Positions 1 to 6,273 of a DNA stretch of 12,862 nucleotides are shown here, one piece after another. The notes below the pieces were generated by a model that saw nothing but the letters and a program-made list of their open reading frames with translations, ran no database searches and was not told where the DNA came from. Each line of letters begins with the position of its first letter. Position 1 is the stretch's first letter. The position numbers were made by a program, and so were the translations under genes. Location of the stretch: the NCBI GenBank assembly GCA_031265595.1, contig JAISCM010000062.1, forward strand, positions 1-12,862, read 5' to 3'. The stretch comes from Tannerellaceae bacterium (GTDB lineage Bacteria > Bacteroidota > Bacteroidia > Bacteroidales > Tannerellaceae).

Positions 1-509
1 TCGGCCTCTTCACGGGCCCGTACGGTATAGGTTCCGAACTTATTAATGGACTGAGGCGTTAGCCCCAAATGCCCCATAACCGGAATACCTGCCGACAGAA
101 TACGTACAATGGACTCTTGTATTTCTGCGCCTCCCTCTACCTTTATACAATCGGCATGCGTTTCTTTCATTACGCGTATGGCGGAAGATACGGCTTCCCG
201 CGAATTGCCCTGATAAGTGCCAAACGGCAGATCAACAACCACAAGCGCCCGCTTAACCGCTTTCATTACCGACTTGCCATGGTAAATCATCTGGTCTAAG
301 GTAATAGGAAGTGTTGTTACATTTCCGGCCATTACATTAGACGCCGAATCACCCACTAAAATAACGTCCATCCCTGCCTGGTCTATCAACTTTGCCATCG
401 AATAATCGTATGCCGTAAGCATAGATATCTTTTCGCCGCGCTGTTTCATCTCTATCAGGCGATGGGTAGTGACTTTTCTGTTTTCCGAATCACGTTTTGC
501 AACCGACAT
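1..509 (-). CDS. panB: 3-methyl-2-oxobutanoate hydroxymethyltransferase (ketopantoate hydroxymethyltransferase), 3' part outside window
   Basis: PanB transfers a hydroxymethyl group from 5,10-methylene-tetrahydrofolate to 2-oxoisovalerate, giving ketopantoate, the first committed step of pantothenate and CoA synthesis in the cytoplasm. I translated the minus strand from the ATG at 507-509: 169 codons plus two bases are present before the window edge, against a family length of about 265-275 residues, so roughly 60% of the protein is here. Family hallmarks are clear: [17 protein letters not shown] near residues 27-43, the metal-binding GDS (Asp54) in [15 protein letters not shown] (Asp93) at 91-99, IKVEGG at 122-127 and [11 protein letters not shown] at 143-153. 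The two Asp positions match E. coli Asp45 and Asp84 with a constant shift of 9. No Shine-Dalgarno is visible before the ATG. The gene follows xylE after 87 bp but has its own promoter boxes, so it is probably an independent housekeeping unit. Confidence 0.96.
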   Translation of the reverse strand, partial: MSVAKRDSENRKVTTHRLIEMKQRGEKISMLTAYDYSMAKLIDQAGMDVILVGDSASNVMAGNVTTLPITLDQMIYHGKSVMKAVKRALVVVDLPFGTYQGNSREAVSSAIRVMKETHADCIKVEGGAEIQESIVRILSAGIPVMGHLGLTPQSINKFGTYTVRAREEA

Positions 510-537
510 AATCTGAATTGTTTTTTGTTACAGGGTG

Positions 538-574
538 CAAAGTTATATTTTTGCTGAAATAAGCTGTAAACAAA
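538..574 (-). promoter_or_regulatory. Predicted Bacteroidota-type promoter of panB
   Basis: Read on the minus strand, 545-538 is TAACTTTG, matching the Bacteroidota -7 consensus TAnnTTTG. A TTTG (574-571) or TTTA (570-567) lies 25 or 21 bp upstream as a candidate -33 element; the 21-bp spacing is nearer the usual value. Transcription would begin near 530, giving a leader of about 20 nt before the panB ATG. The match to the -7 box is seen directly; its use as a promoter is inferred. Confidence 0.5.
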
Positions 575-596
575 TAACAAATTAGTAGCTTTCTTT

Positions 597-1988
597 TTAC
601 TTTTTCCAATATTGTTCCATTTCTTCCAATGTCTTTCCTTTGGTTTCCGGGATCATTTTCCAAACAAACAGGGCGGCAAGAACGGCCATTGATCCATAAA
701 AACCATACGTCATGGCCCCGCTATAATTCATCATAGCCGGATAGGTAGACGAGATCAGGTAATTGGCAGCCCATTGCGCCGCCACAGCCACAGCCACAGC
801 CTGCCCGCGTATCCGGTTGGGAAATATCTCTGCTATCAGCACCCAACAGATAGGCCCCCACGACATCATAAAAGAGGCCGTGTAAATAATGATAAAGACA
901 AGCGTACTGATACCGATGATATTAAAGAACGACAAGGCGGAAATAGCAAACATACCGACAGCCATGCCTATAGAGCCTACGATAAGCAAGGGTTTACGCC
1001 CCCATTTATCTACGGTCAGTATGGCTACTACGGTAAAGACCACATTCACCAGTCCCATCACAATTGTTTGTAGCATAGACGCATCTTTTGCCGCTCCCAT
1101 ACTTTCAAAGATGCGGGGTGCATAATAAAGCGCCACATTTATACCTACGAATTGCTGGAAAACGGATAATAGAATACCAATAACAATCACGGTTACTCCG
1201 TAAGAAAATAGTTTCCCTTTTACCGATTCGTTTACGGTAGCTTTTATTTCACTTAGTATGGCTTGCGCTTTTTCTTTCGAGCCGTTTATCTTTTCCAGCA
1301 CAGTAAGCGCTTTATCATCTTCATAGATAAGGGCCAGGTAGCGCGGCGTTTCAGGAACAAAAAGTACCAATATGCCAAACAGGGCGGCAGGTATTGCTTC
1401 AGAGGCAAACATATAACGCCAGCCTATCGCATTGATCCACTCAATGGTATGCCCATTGGCTATTCCCCAATTCACAAAATAAACAACCAACATACCAAAA
1501 ATAATGGCAAATTGATTGAAGGATACCAAACGGCCCCTTATTTCTGTCGGCGCTATTTCGCCTATATACATCGGACAAACGGCAGAGGCCAGACCAACGC
1601 CTATACCGCCTAAGATACGGTATAAGTTAAAAACGATCAGTAACCCAAAAGACGATTCGCCCTGATGAAAGAAGAATGTTTCGGGCCAGGCCGAACCCAA
1701 GGCCGAAAGAAAAAATAAACCGGCCGCCAGCAAGAGTGAGTTTTTACGCCCCAAACGGGAAGAAAAGAAGCCCGACAACGCTCCGCCGATTATACAACCG
1801 ATCAGCGCGCTGGAAACGGTTGCTCCATGTATAAAGTCACTTAGCCCTAATGGTTTGATCAGAAAAGCTTCTATCGATTTCTCTGCGCCTGATATAACAG
1901 CCGTATCATATCCAAAAAGTAAGCCGCCGATAGTGGCTACCAATGTTATTCCGAACACATATCCGGTATTGTAATTCTTATTTGCCAT
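597..1988 (-). CDS. xylE: D-xylose:proton symporter, MFS sugar porter family
   Basis: This is an inner-membrane sugar porter of 463 residues, a typical length, with about 12 hydrophobic segments. Sugar-porter signatures are present: GYDTAVISG (26-34), RLGRKNS (78-84), RGRLVSFNQF (151-160), PETPRYL (212-218), DKWGRKP (327-333) and PETKGKTLEE (447-456). Residues that bind xylose or couple protons in E. coli XylE are all retained: Asp28 (E. coli Asp27), Arg124 (133), Gln159 (168), Glu197 (206), Gln278/Gln279 (288/289), Asn284 (294) and Trp382 (392). This supports xylose import by H+ symport rather than a generic hexose role, although arabinose or glucose porters of the same family look similar. 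It is the last gene of the xyl operon, 53 bp after xylA, and that gap contains a strong hairpin. No obvious terminator follows before panB. Confidence 0.93.
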   Translation of the reverse strand: MANKNYNTGYVFGITLVATIGGLLFGYDTAVISGAEKSIEAFLIKPLGLSDFIHGATVSSALIGCIIGGALSGFFSSRLGRKNSLLLAAGLFFLSALGSAWPETFFFHQGESSFGLLIVFNLYRILGGIGVGLASAVCPMYIGEIAPTEIRGRLVSFNQFAIIFGMLVVYFVNWGIANGHTIEWINAIGWRYMFASEAIPAALFGILVLFVPETPRYLALIYEDDKALTVLEKINGSKEKAQAILSEIKATVNESVKGKLFSYGVTVIVIGILLSVFQQFVGINVALYYAPRIFESMGAAKDASMLQTIVMGLVNVVFTVVAILTVDKWGRKPLLIVGSIGMAVGMFAISALSFFNIIGISTLVFIIIYTASFMMSWGPICWVLIAEIFPNRIRGQAVAVAVAAQWAANYLISSTYPAMMNYSGAMTYGFYGSMAVLAALFVWKMIPETKGKTLEEMEQYWKK

Positions 1989-2003
1989 AAATAGTTGACA
2001 AGC

Positions 2004-2028
2004 GACAGTTGGCCAAGCGCCAACTGTC
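2004..2028 (-). promoter_or_regulatory. Intercistronic hairpin between xylA and xylE
   Basis: A perfect inverted repeat with 10-bp arms (2004-2013 GACAGTTGGC and 2019-2028 GCCAACTGTC) encloses a 5-nt loop. On the mRNA it lies 13 nt after the xylA stop and 15 nt before the xylE ATG. No U-tract follows, so it does not look like a terminator. Likely roles are mRNA end protection or processing, or damping translation of the transporter relative to xylA and xylB. The loop sequence GCTTG recurs just after the 3' arm, followed by a partial copy of that arm (TCAACT). Confidence 0.7.
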
Positions 2029-2041
2029 TGCTCTTCCTTAA

Positions 2042-3370
2042 TTAGATGTAGTTATTTATTATCATTTCGTACAACTCTTGTTTCCCGCTGATCTGTGCAG
2101 GGTCTCCATCGCGAAGAGCGATGGTGCGTAAGCCTTCGAGCGTTAGTTTTCCTTCTTCAAAGGCTTTTCCGTCGCCACTGTCGAAGCTGGCGTAACGTTC
2201 TTTACGCATTTTCCGGTAATCCGAATTTTCAAGAATGTCGGCTGCCACCAGTAAAGCGCGGGCAAATGTATCCATACCGCCGATATGGGCGATGAAGATG
2301 TCTTCCAGGTCGGTAGAATTACGACGGGTTTTGGCGTCGAAGTTGGTGCCTCCCGTTGTTAATCCGCCATTTTCAAGGATCACCAGCCAGGCCTGGGCAA
2401 GCTCAAACAAATCCATCGGGAATTGATCGGTATCCCAGCCATTCTGGTAATCGCCGCGATTGGCATCGATGCTGCAAAGCATACCTGCGTCTGCGGCAGC
2501 CTGTAGTTCGTGTTCAAAGGTATGGCCGGCTAGGGTGGCATGGTTTACTTCAATATTTATAGCAAAGTCTTTATCCAGTCCATAGTGGCGGAGGAAGCCT
2601 ATTACTGTTTCCGTATCCACGTCATACTGATGCTTGGTTGGCTCCATGGGTTTCGGTTCGATAAGGAACGTACCCTTAAAGCCATTCTTGCGCGCATAGT
2701 CGCGGGCGATCGTCAGCATCATGGCCAGGTGGTCTTTTTCGCGTTTCATATTGGTATTGAGCAGGGTCATATAGCCTTCGCGACCTCCCCAGAATACATA
2801 GTTTTCGCCGCCTAACGCGATGGTAGCGTCGATGGCATTCTTTATTTGCGTGCCGGCGCATGCTACCGAGGCAAAGTTTGGATTCGTAGCTGCTCCGTTC
2901 ATATAGCGCGTATGGCTGAACACATTGGCCGTACCCCATAATAGCTTCTTGCCTGTTTCTTTCTGAAGCTCTTTGGCATAATCTACCATCGTGAACAAAC
3001 GCCTTTCAAAGTCGGCTAAAGATGGGCCTTCGTCTATCACATCCACGTCGTGAAAACAGTAGTAAGGGATGTTGCATTTGGTAAGAAACTCAAAGGCGGC
3101 ATCCATTTTATACCTCGCACGTACTAATGGGTCCGACGAATTATTCCAGGGAAATGTTTTCGTACCTCCGCCGAATGGATCGCCTCCCTCGGCGCATAAT
3201 GTATGCCAATAAGCCATAGCAAAACGAAGATGGTCTTTAAGCGTCTTGCCCAATACTACTTTGTTTTCATCATAATAATGAAATGCTAACGGATTTTTAG
3301 ACTCGCGTCCTTCAAACTGAATCTTTCCTATTCCCGGAAAAAATTCTTTTTCTCCTTTATAAAAGCTCAT
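2042..3370 (-). CDS. xylA: Xylose isomerase
   Basis: XylA converts D-xylose to D-xylulose in the cytoplasm using two divalent metals. The 442-residue length and sequence fit the larger, class II type isomerases of Bacteroides and E. coli. Every catalytic and metal residue matches E. coli XylA with a constant shift of +6: His107 and Asp110 (FHDVD), Glu238 and Lys240 (LIEPKPMEP), Glu274 and His277 ([15 protein letters not shown]), Asp302 (SIDANRGD), Asp313 and Asp315 (WDTDQFP) and Asp345 ([12 protein letters not shown]). The WGGREGY motif is at 194-200. One oddity is Cys299 in [11 protein letters not shown], where Gly is the usual residue just before this metal-site loop. The gene sits between xylB (48-bp A+T-rich gap) and xylE (53-bp gap). 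The A-rich leader before the ATG contains no Shine-Dalgarno, as is usual in Bacteroidota. Confidence 0.98.
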   Translation of the reverse strand: MSFYKGEKEFFPGIGKIQFEGRESKNPLAFHYYDENKVVLGKTLKDHLRFAMAYWHTLCAEGGDPFGGGTKTFPWNNSSDPLVRARYKMDAAFEFLTKCNIPYYCFHDVDVIDEGPSLADFERRLFTMVDYAKELQKETGKKLLWGTANVFSHTRYMNGAATNPNFASVACAGTQIKNAIDATIALGGENYVFWGGREGYMTLLNTNMKREKDHLAMMLTIARDYARKNGFKGTFLIEPKPMEPTKHQYDVDTETVIGFLRHYGLDKDFAINIEVNHATLAGHTFEHELQAAADAGMLCSIDANRGDYQNGWDTDQFPMDLFELAQAWLVILENGGLTTGGTNFDAKTRRNSTDLEDIFIAHIGGMDTFARALLVAADILENSDYRKMRKERYASFDSGDGKAFEEGKLTLEGLRTIALRDGDPAQISGKQELYEMIINNYI

Positions 3371-3418
3371 GATTTAATTGTTTATTAATTGTTACTATAG
3401 TGATTAGTTATCAGTTAT

Positions 3419-4909
3419 TTATTCGTTAATGGTCAATTCCAGTCGCTCTTTCCATACCTGGTAGGCTGCCGAGTAGGCATCGGCTTTGCATCTATCCGGC
3501 TCTATCACGTCTATCTTCTTTAGTGATTGGAAGGCTTCCTGGGGAGATGGGTAAATACCGGCGCCAATACCAGCGCCTTTAGCCGCGCCGACAGCTCCGT
3601 TCGTATCATATAATTCGATAACAGCCCCGGTTATACCGGCCAGTGTTTCACGGAATACCGGGCTTAAAAACATATTTGCATTACCGGCGCGGATAATATC
3701 AATAGGAATCCCCATTTCATTCATAATATCCATACCATACCTGAATGAGAAAACAATGCCTTCCTGGGCTGCGCGGGCGAGGTGTTTCCGGCTATGGATA
3801 TTAAAATTCAATCCGTATAAAGAACAGTCGGTCTCCTTGTTTTTCAGCATACGTTCTGCGCCATTGCCAAAGGGCAGGATGGAAAGGCCTTCGGAACCAA
3901 CCGGTATCTCTGCCGCCATATCATTTAATTCATTGTAGCTGATGCCTTCGGGCGCTACATTACGCTTTATCCACGAATTAAGGATACCTACTCCATTGAT
4001 GCAGAGCAATACGCCAAGGCGTGGCTGCTGTTCTGTATAATTTACATGGGCAAACGTATTGACGCGCGAATACGGATCGTACGTTACCTGATCGTTTACG
4101 CCGTATACTACGCCCGACGTGCCGGCGGTGGCGGCTATCTCTCCGGGATTTAATACATTTAGCGATAGAGCATTGTTGGGCTGGTCGCCGGCACGGTACG
4201 TTACGGGCGTTCCTTTCTTCAGGCCCAATTCGGCAGCGACAGACGCCAGCAACTCTCCCTGTTCGCCAAAGGTGGGACAGATGGCGGGCACAATATCGCC
4301 GGAAAATCCAAAATAGGCCAGCACATCCGCTGAAACCCGGTTTGCTTTAAAATCCCAGAACATGCCTTCCGACAGGCCCGATATGGTAGTTACAATATCG
4401 CCGGTCATACGCATGGCGATGTAATCGCCGGGAAGCATGAATTTATAAACCGACTCAAACAGTTGGGGTTCGTTTTCTTTTACCCAGGCCAGCTTAGCCG
4501 CCGTAAAGTTCCCCGGCGAGTTCAGGAGATGAGACAGGCATTTCTCTTCGCCAATGGTACGGAATGCGCTATCGCCATACGGAACGGCGCGGCTGTCGCA
4601 CCAAATGATAGACGGACGCAATACCTCCTTGTTTTTGTCTACCAACACTAAGCCGTGCATCTGGTACGAAATACCTATGGCTTTAATATCTTCTCCCTGG
4701 ATAGCCGCCTTCGTGGTCGCTCCTTTTATGGCCGATGTAAGATAATCCCACCAATCTTCGGGATTTTGTTCCGCCCAACCCGGCTTAACCGCTTTTATCG
4801 GAGCTTCTTCTTTGGGATAATAATCCGAACTGATTGTCGCACCGGTTTGCCGGTCTATAATGGAAGCCTTTACCGACGAGCTTCCTATATCACATCCTAA
4901 CAGATACAT
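3419..4909 (-). CDS. xylB: Xylulokinase, FGGY sugar kinase family
   Basis: This enzyme phosphorylates D-xylulose with ATP to xylulose 5-phosphate, which enters the pentose phosphate pathway. At 496 residues it has normal FGGY-kinase length with two ribonuclease-H-like halves. Visible features are the N-terminal phosphate loop GCDIGSSSVKASIID (5-19, Asp7), the substrate region YQMHG (82-86) with WCDSRA (103-108), the catalytic base Asp242 in YRAGDQPNNALS (equivalent to E. coli Asp233), and the nucleotide-binding loop TAGTSG (261-266). C-terminal glycine-rich segments around NGAVGAAKGAGIGAG belong to the second ATP-binding lobe. The xylulokinase call over glycerol or other FGGY kinases rests on the QMHG motif and the neighbours: xylR lies 12 bp upstream and xylA 48 bp downstream, so all are almost certainly co-transcribed. 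Confidence 0.96.
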   Translation of the reverse strand: MYLLGCDIGSSSVKASIIDRQTGATISSDYYPKEEAPIKAVKPGWAEQNPEDWWDYLTSAIKGATTKAAIQGEDIKAIGISYQMHGLVLVDKNKEVLRPSIIWCDSRAVPYGDSAFRTIGEEKCLSHLLNSPGNFTAAKLAWVKENEPQLFESVYKFMLPGDYIAMRMTGDIVTTISGLSEGMFWDFKANRVSADVLAYFGFSGDIVPAICPTFGEQGELLASVAAELGLKKGTPVTYRAGDQPNNALSLNVLNPGEIAATAGTSGVVYGVNDQVTYDPYSRVNTFAHVNYTEQQPRLGVLLCINGVGILNSWIKRNVAPEGISYNELNDMAAEIPVGSEGLSILPFGNGAERMLKNKETDCSLYGLNFNIHSRKHLARAAQEGIVFSFRYGMDIMNEMGIPIDIIRAGNANMFLSPVFRETLAGITGAVIELYDTNGAVGAAKGAGIGAGIYPSPQEAFQSLKKIDVIEPDRCKADAYSAAYQVWKERLELTINE

Positions 4910-4921
4910 AACAGATTAAAA

Positions 4922-5659
4922 TTAAGTTTTATTTAATTTAGAACGCAGTTGATTATATTTCACTTTATCGAACCGGTAGTAACGGGCAGAACGATGCGCC
5001 ACTCCTTTTTCCATATCGTCGGTCTGAACAACATAAGGAAGCGAATTCATTTTCTTATGGAAATTCCTTACATCAAACTCCTTATCATATATAATTTCGT
5101 AGGTACGCCTCAATTGCAGCGCCGTAAACAGAGGGGGTAAATAATTAAAGATAATGGACGATTCTACCTCCGTCCACTTACGTATTTCTGTAATGGCTTC
5201 TTCTATGATCTCTCTGTGGTCGAACGGCAGATTGGGCAATCCGGAGATAGGCGTCCACTGTGCTGAGCTATCCTTTTCGTCGGGCCTGGCTTTCCTTACT
5301 TTGCACAAAGCCAGGTAGGCTATGGTTACGATCCTGTCTATTTTCATGTTCGAAGCTCTTTCAAGCCACAAGACGTCATCTTTATTAGAGGTGCGCGTAG
5401 GAGAGCCGAATGCCCTGAATTGTTTAAGCGCAACCCGTTTCAGCCCGGTAGTCTCCGTCAACACACGATTAGCGGCAGCGTCCAGGTCTTCTGCCTCATA
5501 AATCAAACTTCCCGGCAATTTATATTCCGTCTTCCCAGTGCCTGCATTTTTCCGTTCCACTAACAAGACACATAATTCTTCATTGTCTATACCTAACAAA
5601 ACGCAATCTACTGAAACATGCGGATAGAACATTTTCTTTCCTTCCTGATTCGTTGACAT
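4922..5659 (-). CDS. xylR: Nudix-domain (NrtR-like) transcriptional regulator of xylose utilisation
   Basis: The 245-residue protein combines an N-terminal Nudix-fold sensor domain (about 10-145) with a C-terminal winged helix (about 165-240). The second part resembles NrtR-family DNA-binding domains: FTALQLRRTYEIIYDKEF, then RNFHKKM, and a wing at ARYYRFDKVKY. The Nudix box begins at LPGSL (48-52), but the catalytic RExxEExG is RVLTETTG (65-72). Two acidic residues are replaced by Val66 and Thr70, so it is probably a ligand sensor without hydrolase activity. In Bacteroides, Nudix-type regulators with this layout control arabinose (AraR) and xylose (XylR) genes. The first-gene position with xylB 12 bp downstream implies autoregulation of the operon. 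An in-frame ATG at 5723-5725 would add 22 residues, but the promoter boxes lie between the two starts, so I chose the ATG at 5657-5659. MFYPHV at residue 10 is another possible start. Confidence 0.9.
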   Translation of the reverse strand: MSTNQEGKKMFYPHVSVDCVLLGIDNEELCVLLVERKNAGTGKTEYKLPGSLIYEAEDLDAAANRVLTETTGLKRVALKQFRAFGSPTRTSNKDDVLWLERASNMKIDRIVTIAYLALCKVRKARPDEKDSSAQWTPISGLPNLPFDHREIIEEAITEIRKWTEVESSIIFNYLPPLFTALQLRRTYEIIYDKEFDVRNFHKKMNSLPYVVQTDDMEKGVAHRSARYYRFDKVKYNQLRSKLNKT

Positions 5660-5682
5660 GATATTTCGATAAAAGTTCCCTG

Positions 5683-5712
5683 CAAATATACTAAATAAAT
5701 CATAGTAACAAA
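5683..5712 (-). promoter_or_regulatory. Predicted promoter of the xylRBAE operon
   Basis: On the minus strand, 5690-5683 reads TATATTTG, a full match to the TAnnTTTG -7 box. TTTG at 5712-5709 lies 18 bp upstream as the -33 element, which is near-ideal Bacteroidota geometry. Transcription would start near 5676, leaving a short leader of about 17 nt before the ATG at 5659. This placement also argues against the longer xylR reading frame. A perfect 10-bp direct repeat (AAATAAATCA at 5693-5702 and 5711-5720, 18 bp apart) overlaps the -33 box and spacer and is a plausible regulator contact. Confidence 0.68.
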
Positions 5713-5748
5713 ATAAATCAATCAATTTTTATATTATTATAATATTCT

Positions 5749-5763
5749 AATAATCTGATTATT
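5749..5763. promoter_or_regulatory. Palindrome upstream of xylR promoter, candidate operator
   Basis: AATAATC-T-GATTATT is a perfect 7+1+7 inverted repeat centred at 5756, about 45 bp upstream of the predicted -33 box of the xyl operon. That suits an activator or distal operator site. The surroundings are very A+T-rich, so a chance palindrome cannot be excluded. Assignment to XylR is inference only. Confidence 0.35.
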
Positions 5764-5801
5764 CATTATCTTATTTTCTACAATAAGAAAAGACCTTATT
5801 A

Positions 5802-5816
5802 ATGTACAGCGTACAT
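5802..5816. promoter_or_regulatory. Palindrome ATGTAC-AGC-GTACAT in divergent intergenic region
   Basis: This is a perfect 6+3+6 inverted repeat. It extends imperfectly on both sides (TATTA before, AATA after). It lies in the divergent region upstream of both xylR and the plus-strand beta-barrel gene and could be a regulator site. Nothing in the sequence identifies the protein that would bind it. Confidence 0.3.
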
Positions 5817-5952
5817 AATAAAATAGGAACAGCGCGTTTCACCTTTCGCCAAGCGTCCCGAAAGCCTGTTTACAGCCCCCAAGAACTACAGGCCGATGAA
5901 AGATAAGCCGTTTCTTCATACAAAACTATTAAAAAGATCGCATCAGTTTCCT

Positions 5953-6081
5953 GTTTTGGTCGCATCCTATTGATCGTCTCACCCAGGTGAGACAGATGTA
6001 TCACCCGGGTGAGACAAGTGTATCACCTGGGTGAGACAGGTGTATCACCCAGGTGAGACGATCAATAGGATGCGACAAAAC
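5953..6081. repeat. Nested dyad element: four palindromic 18-mers at 22-bp period inside perfect inverted arms
   Basis: Four near-palindromic 18-mers lie at 5976-5993, 5998-6015, 6020-6037 and 6042-6059, separated by 4-nt linkers (AGAT, AAGT, AGGT), so the period is exactly 22 bp. The consensus is GTMTCACCNNGGTGAGAC. The right half GGTGAGAC is identical in all four; the left half is GTATCACC in units 2-4 and GTCTCACC in unit 1. The array is enclosed by a perfect 25-bp inverted repeat (5959-5983 against 6052-6076) that includes 17 bp outside the units, then TTTT/AAAA after one bulged G at 5958. The whole is a dyad centred at 6017/6018, where about 50 of 59 positions can pair. It lies upstream of both predicted flanking promoters, so it is unlikely to be part of either mRNA. 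It could be a clustered operator, a REP- or MITE-like element, or a cruciform. No target-site duplication is visible. Confidence 0.9.
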
Positions 6082-6182
6082 GATTACTTATTCACCATCA
6101 AAATAATAAAACAATGAGATGATTGTATGACTTTTGCAGGTGAAAATTGCTTTCTCTTATGGCTACGAAACGAAGTTTTCCG

Positions 6183-6190
6183 TACATTTG
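6183..6190 (+). promoter_or_regulatory. Predicted -7 box of the beta-barrel gene promoter
   Basis: TACATTTG matches the TAnnTTTG consensus on the plus strand. No good TTTG -33 element is found 18-22 bp upstream, so the assignment is weaker than that for xylR. Transcription would begin near 6197, giving a leader of about 77 nt before the ATG at 6274. Confidence 0.4.
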
Positions 6191-6273
6191 CGTCGTTTTT
6201 ACTATATCCGTTGCAGCGTTGCGATGGATGCCTTGGCAGAACGCCCCAAGTTAAACCTAAAAAATTACATTGT

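Noticed and set aside
69..299. Plus-strand reading frame opposite panB
   Set aside because: It is a shadow of the well-supported panB frame and has no recognisable family features.
3373..3394. Direct repeat TTAATTGTT (3374-3382 and 3385-3393) before xylA
   Set aside because: It is a short repeat in an A+T-rich leader typical of Bacteroidota translation starts; no further evidence of a regulatory role.
5660..5725. N-terminal extension of xylR by 22 codons
   Set aside because: The xyl promoter boxes lie within this stretch, and the added residues are hydrophobic and unlike a soluble regulator's N-terminus.
5921..5928. A second TAnnTTTG-like box (TAGTTTTG on the minus strand)
   Set aside because: No -33 element is found at a suitable distance and no gene begins within 200 bp downstream except xylR, which already has a better promoter.
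5976..6059. Four evenly spaced repeats that could suggest a CRISPR array
   Set aside because: The spaces between repeats are only 4 nt and share a pattern, the units are 18 bp and palindromic, and no cas gene is present. This is not a repeat-spacer array.
6127..6273. N-terminal extension of the beta-barrel gene by 49 codons
   Set aside because: The extension would place a clear signal peptide in the middle of the protein and begins upstream of the predicted promoter box.
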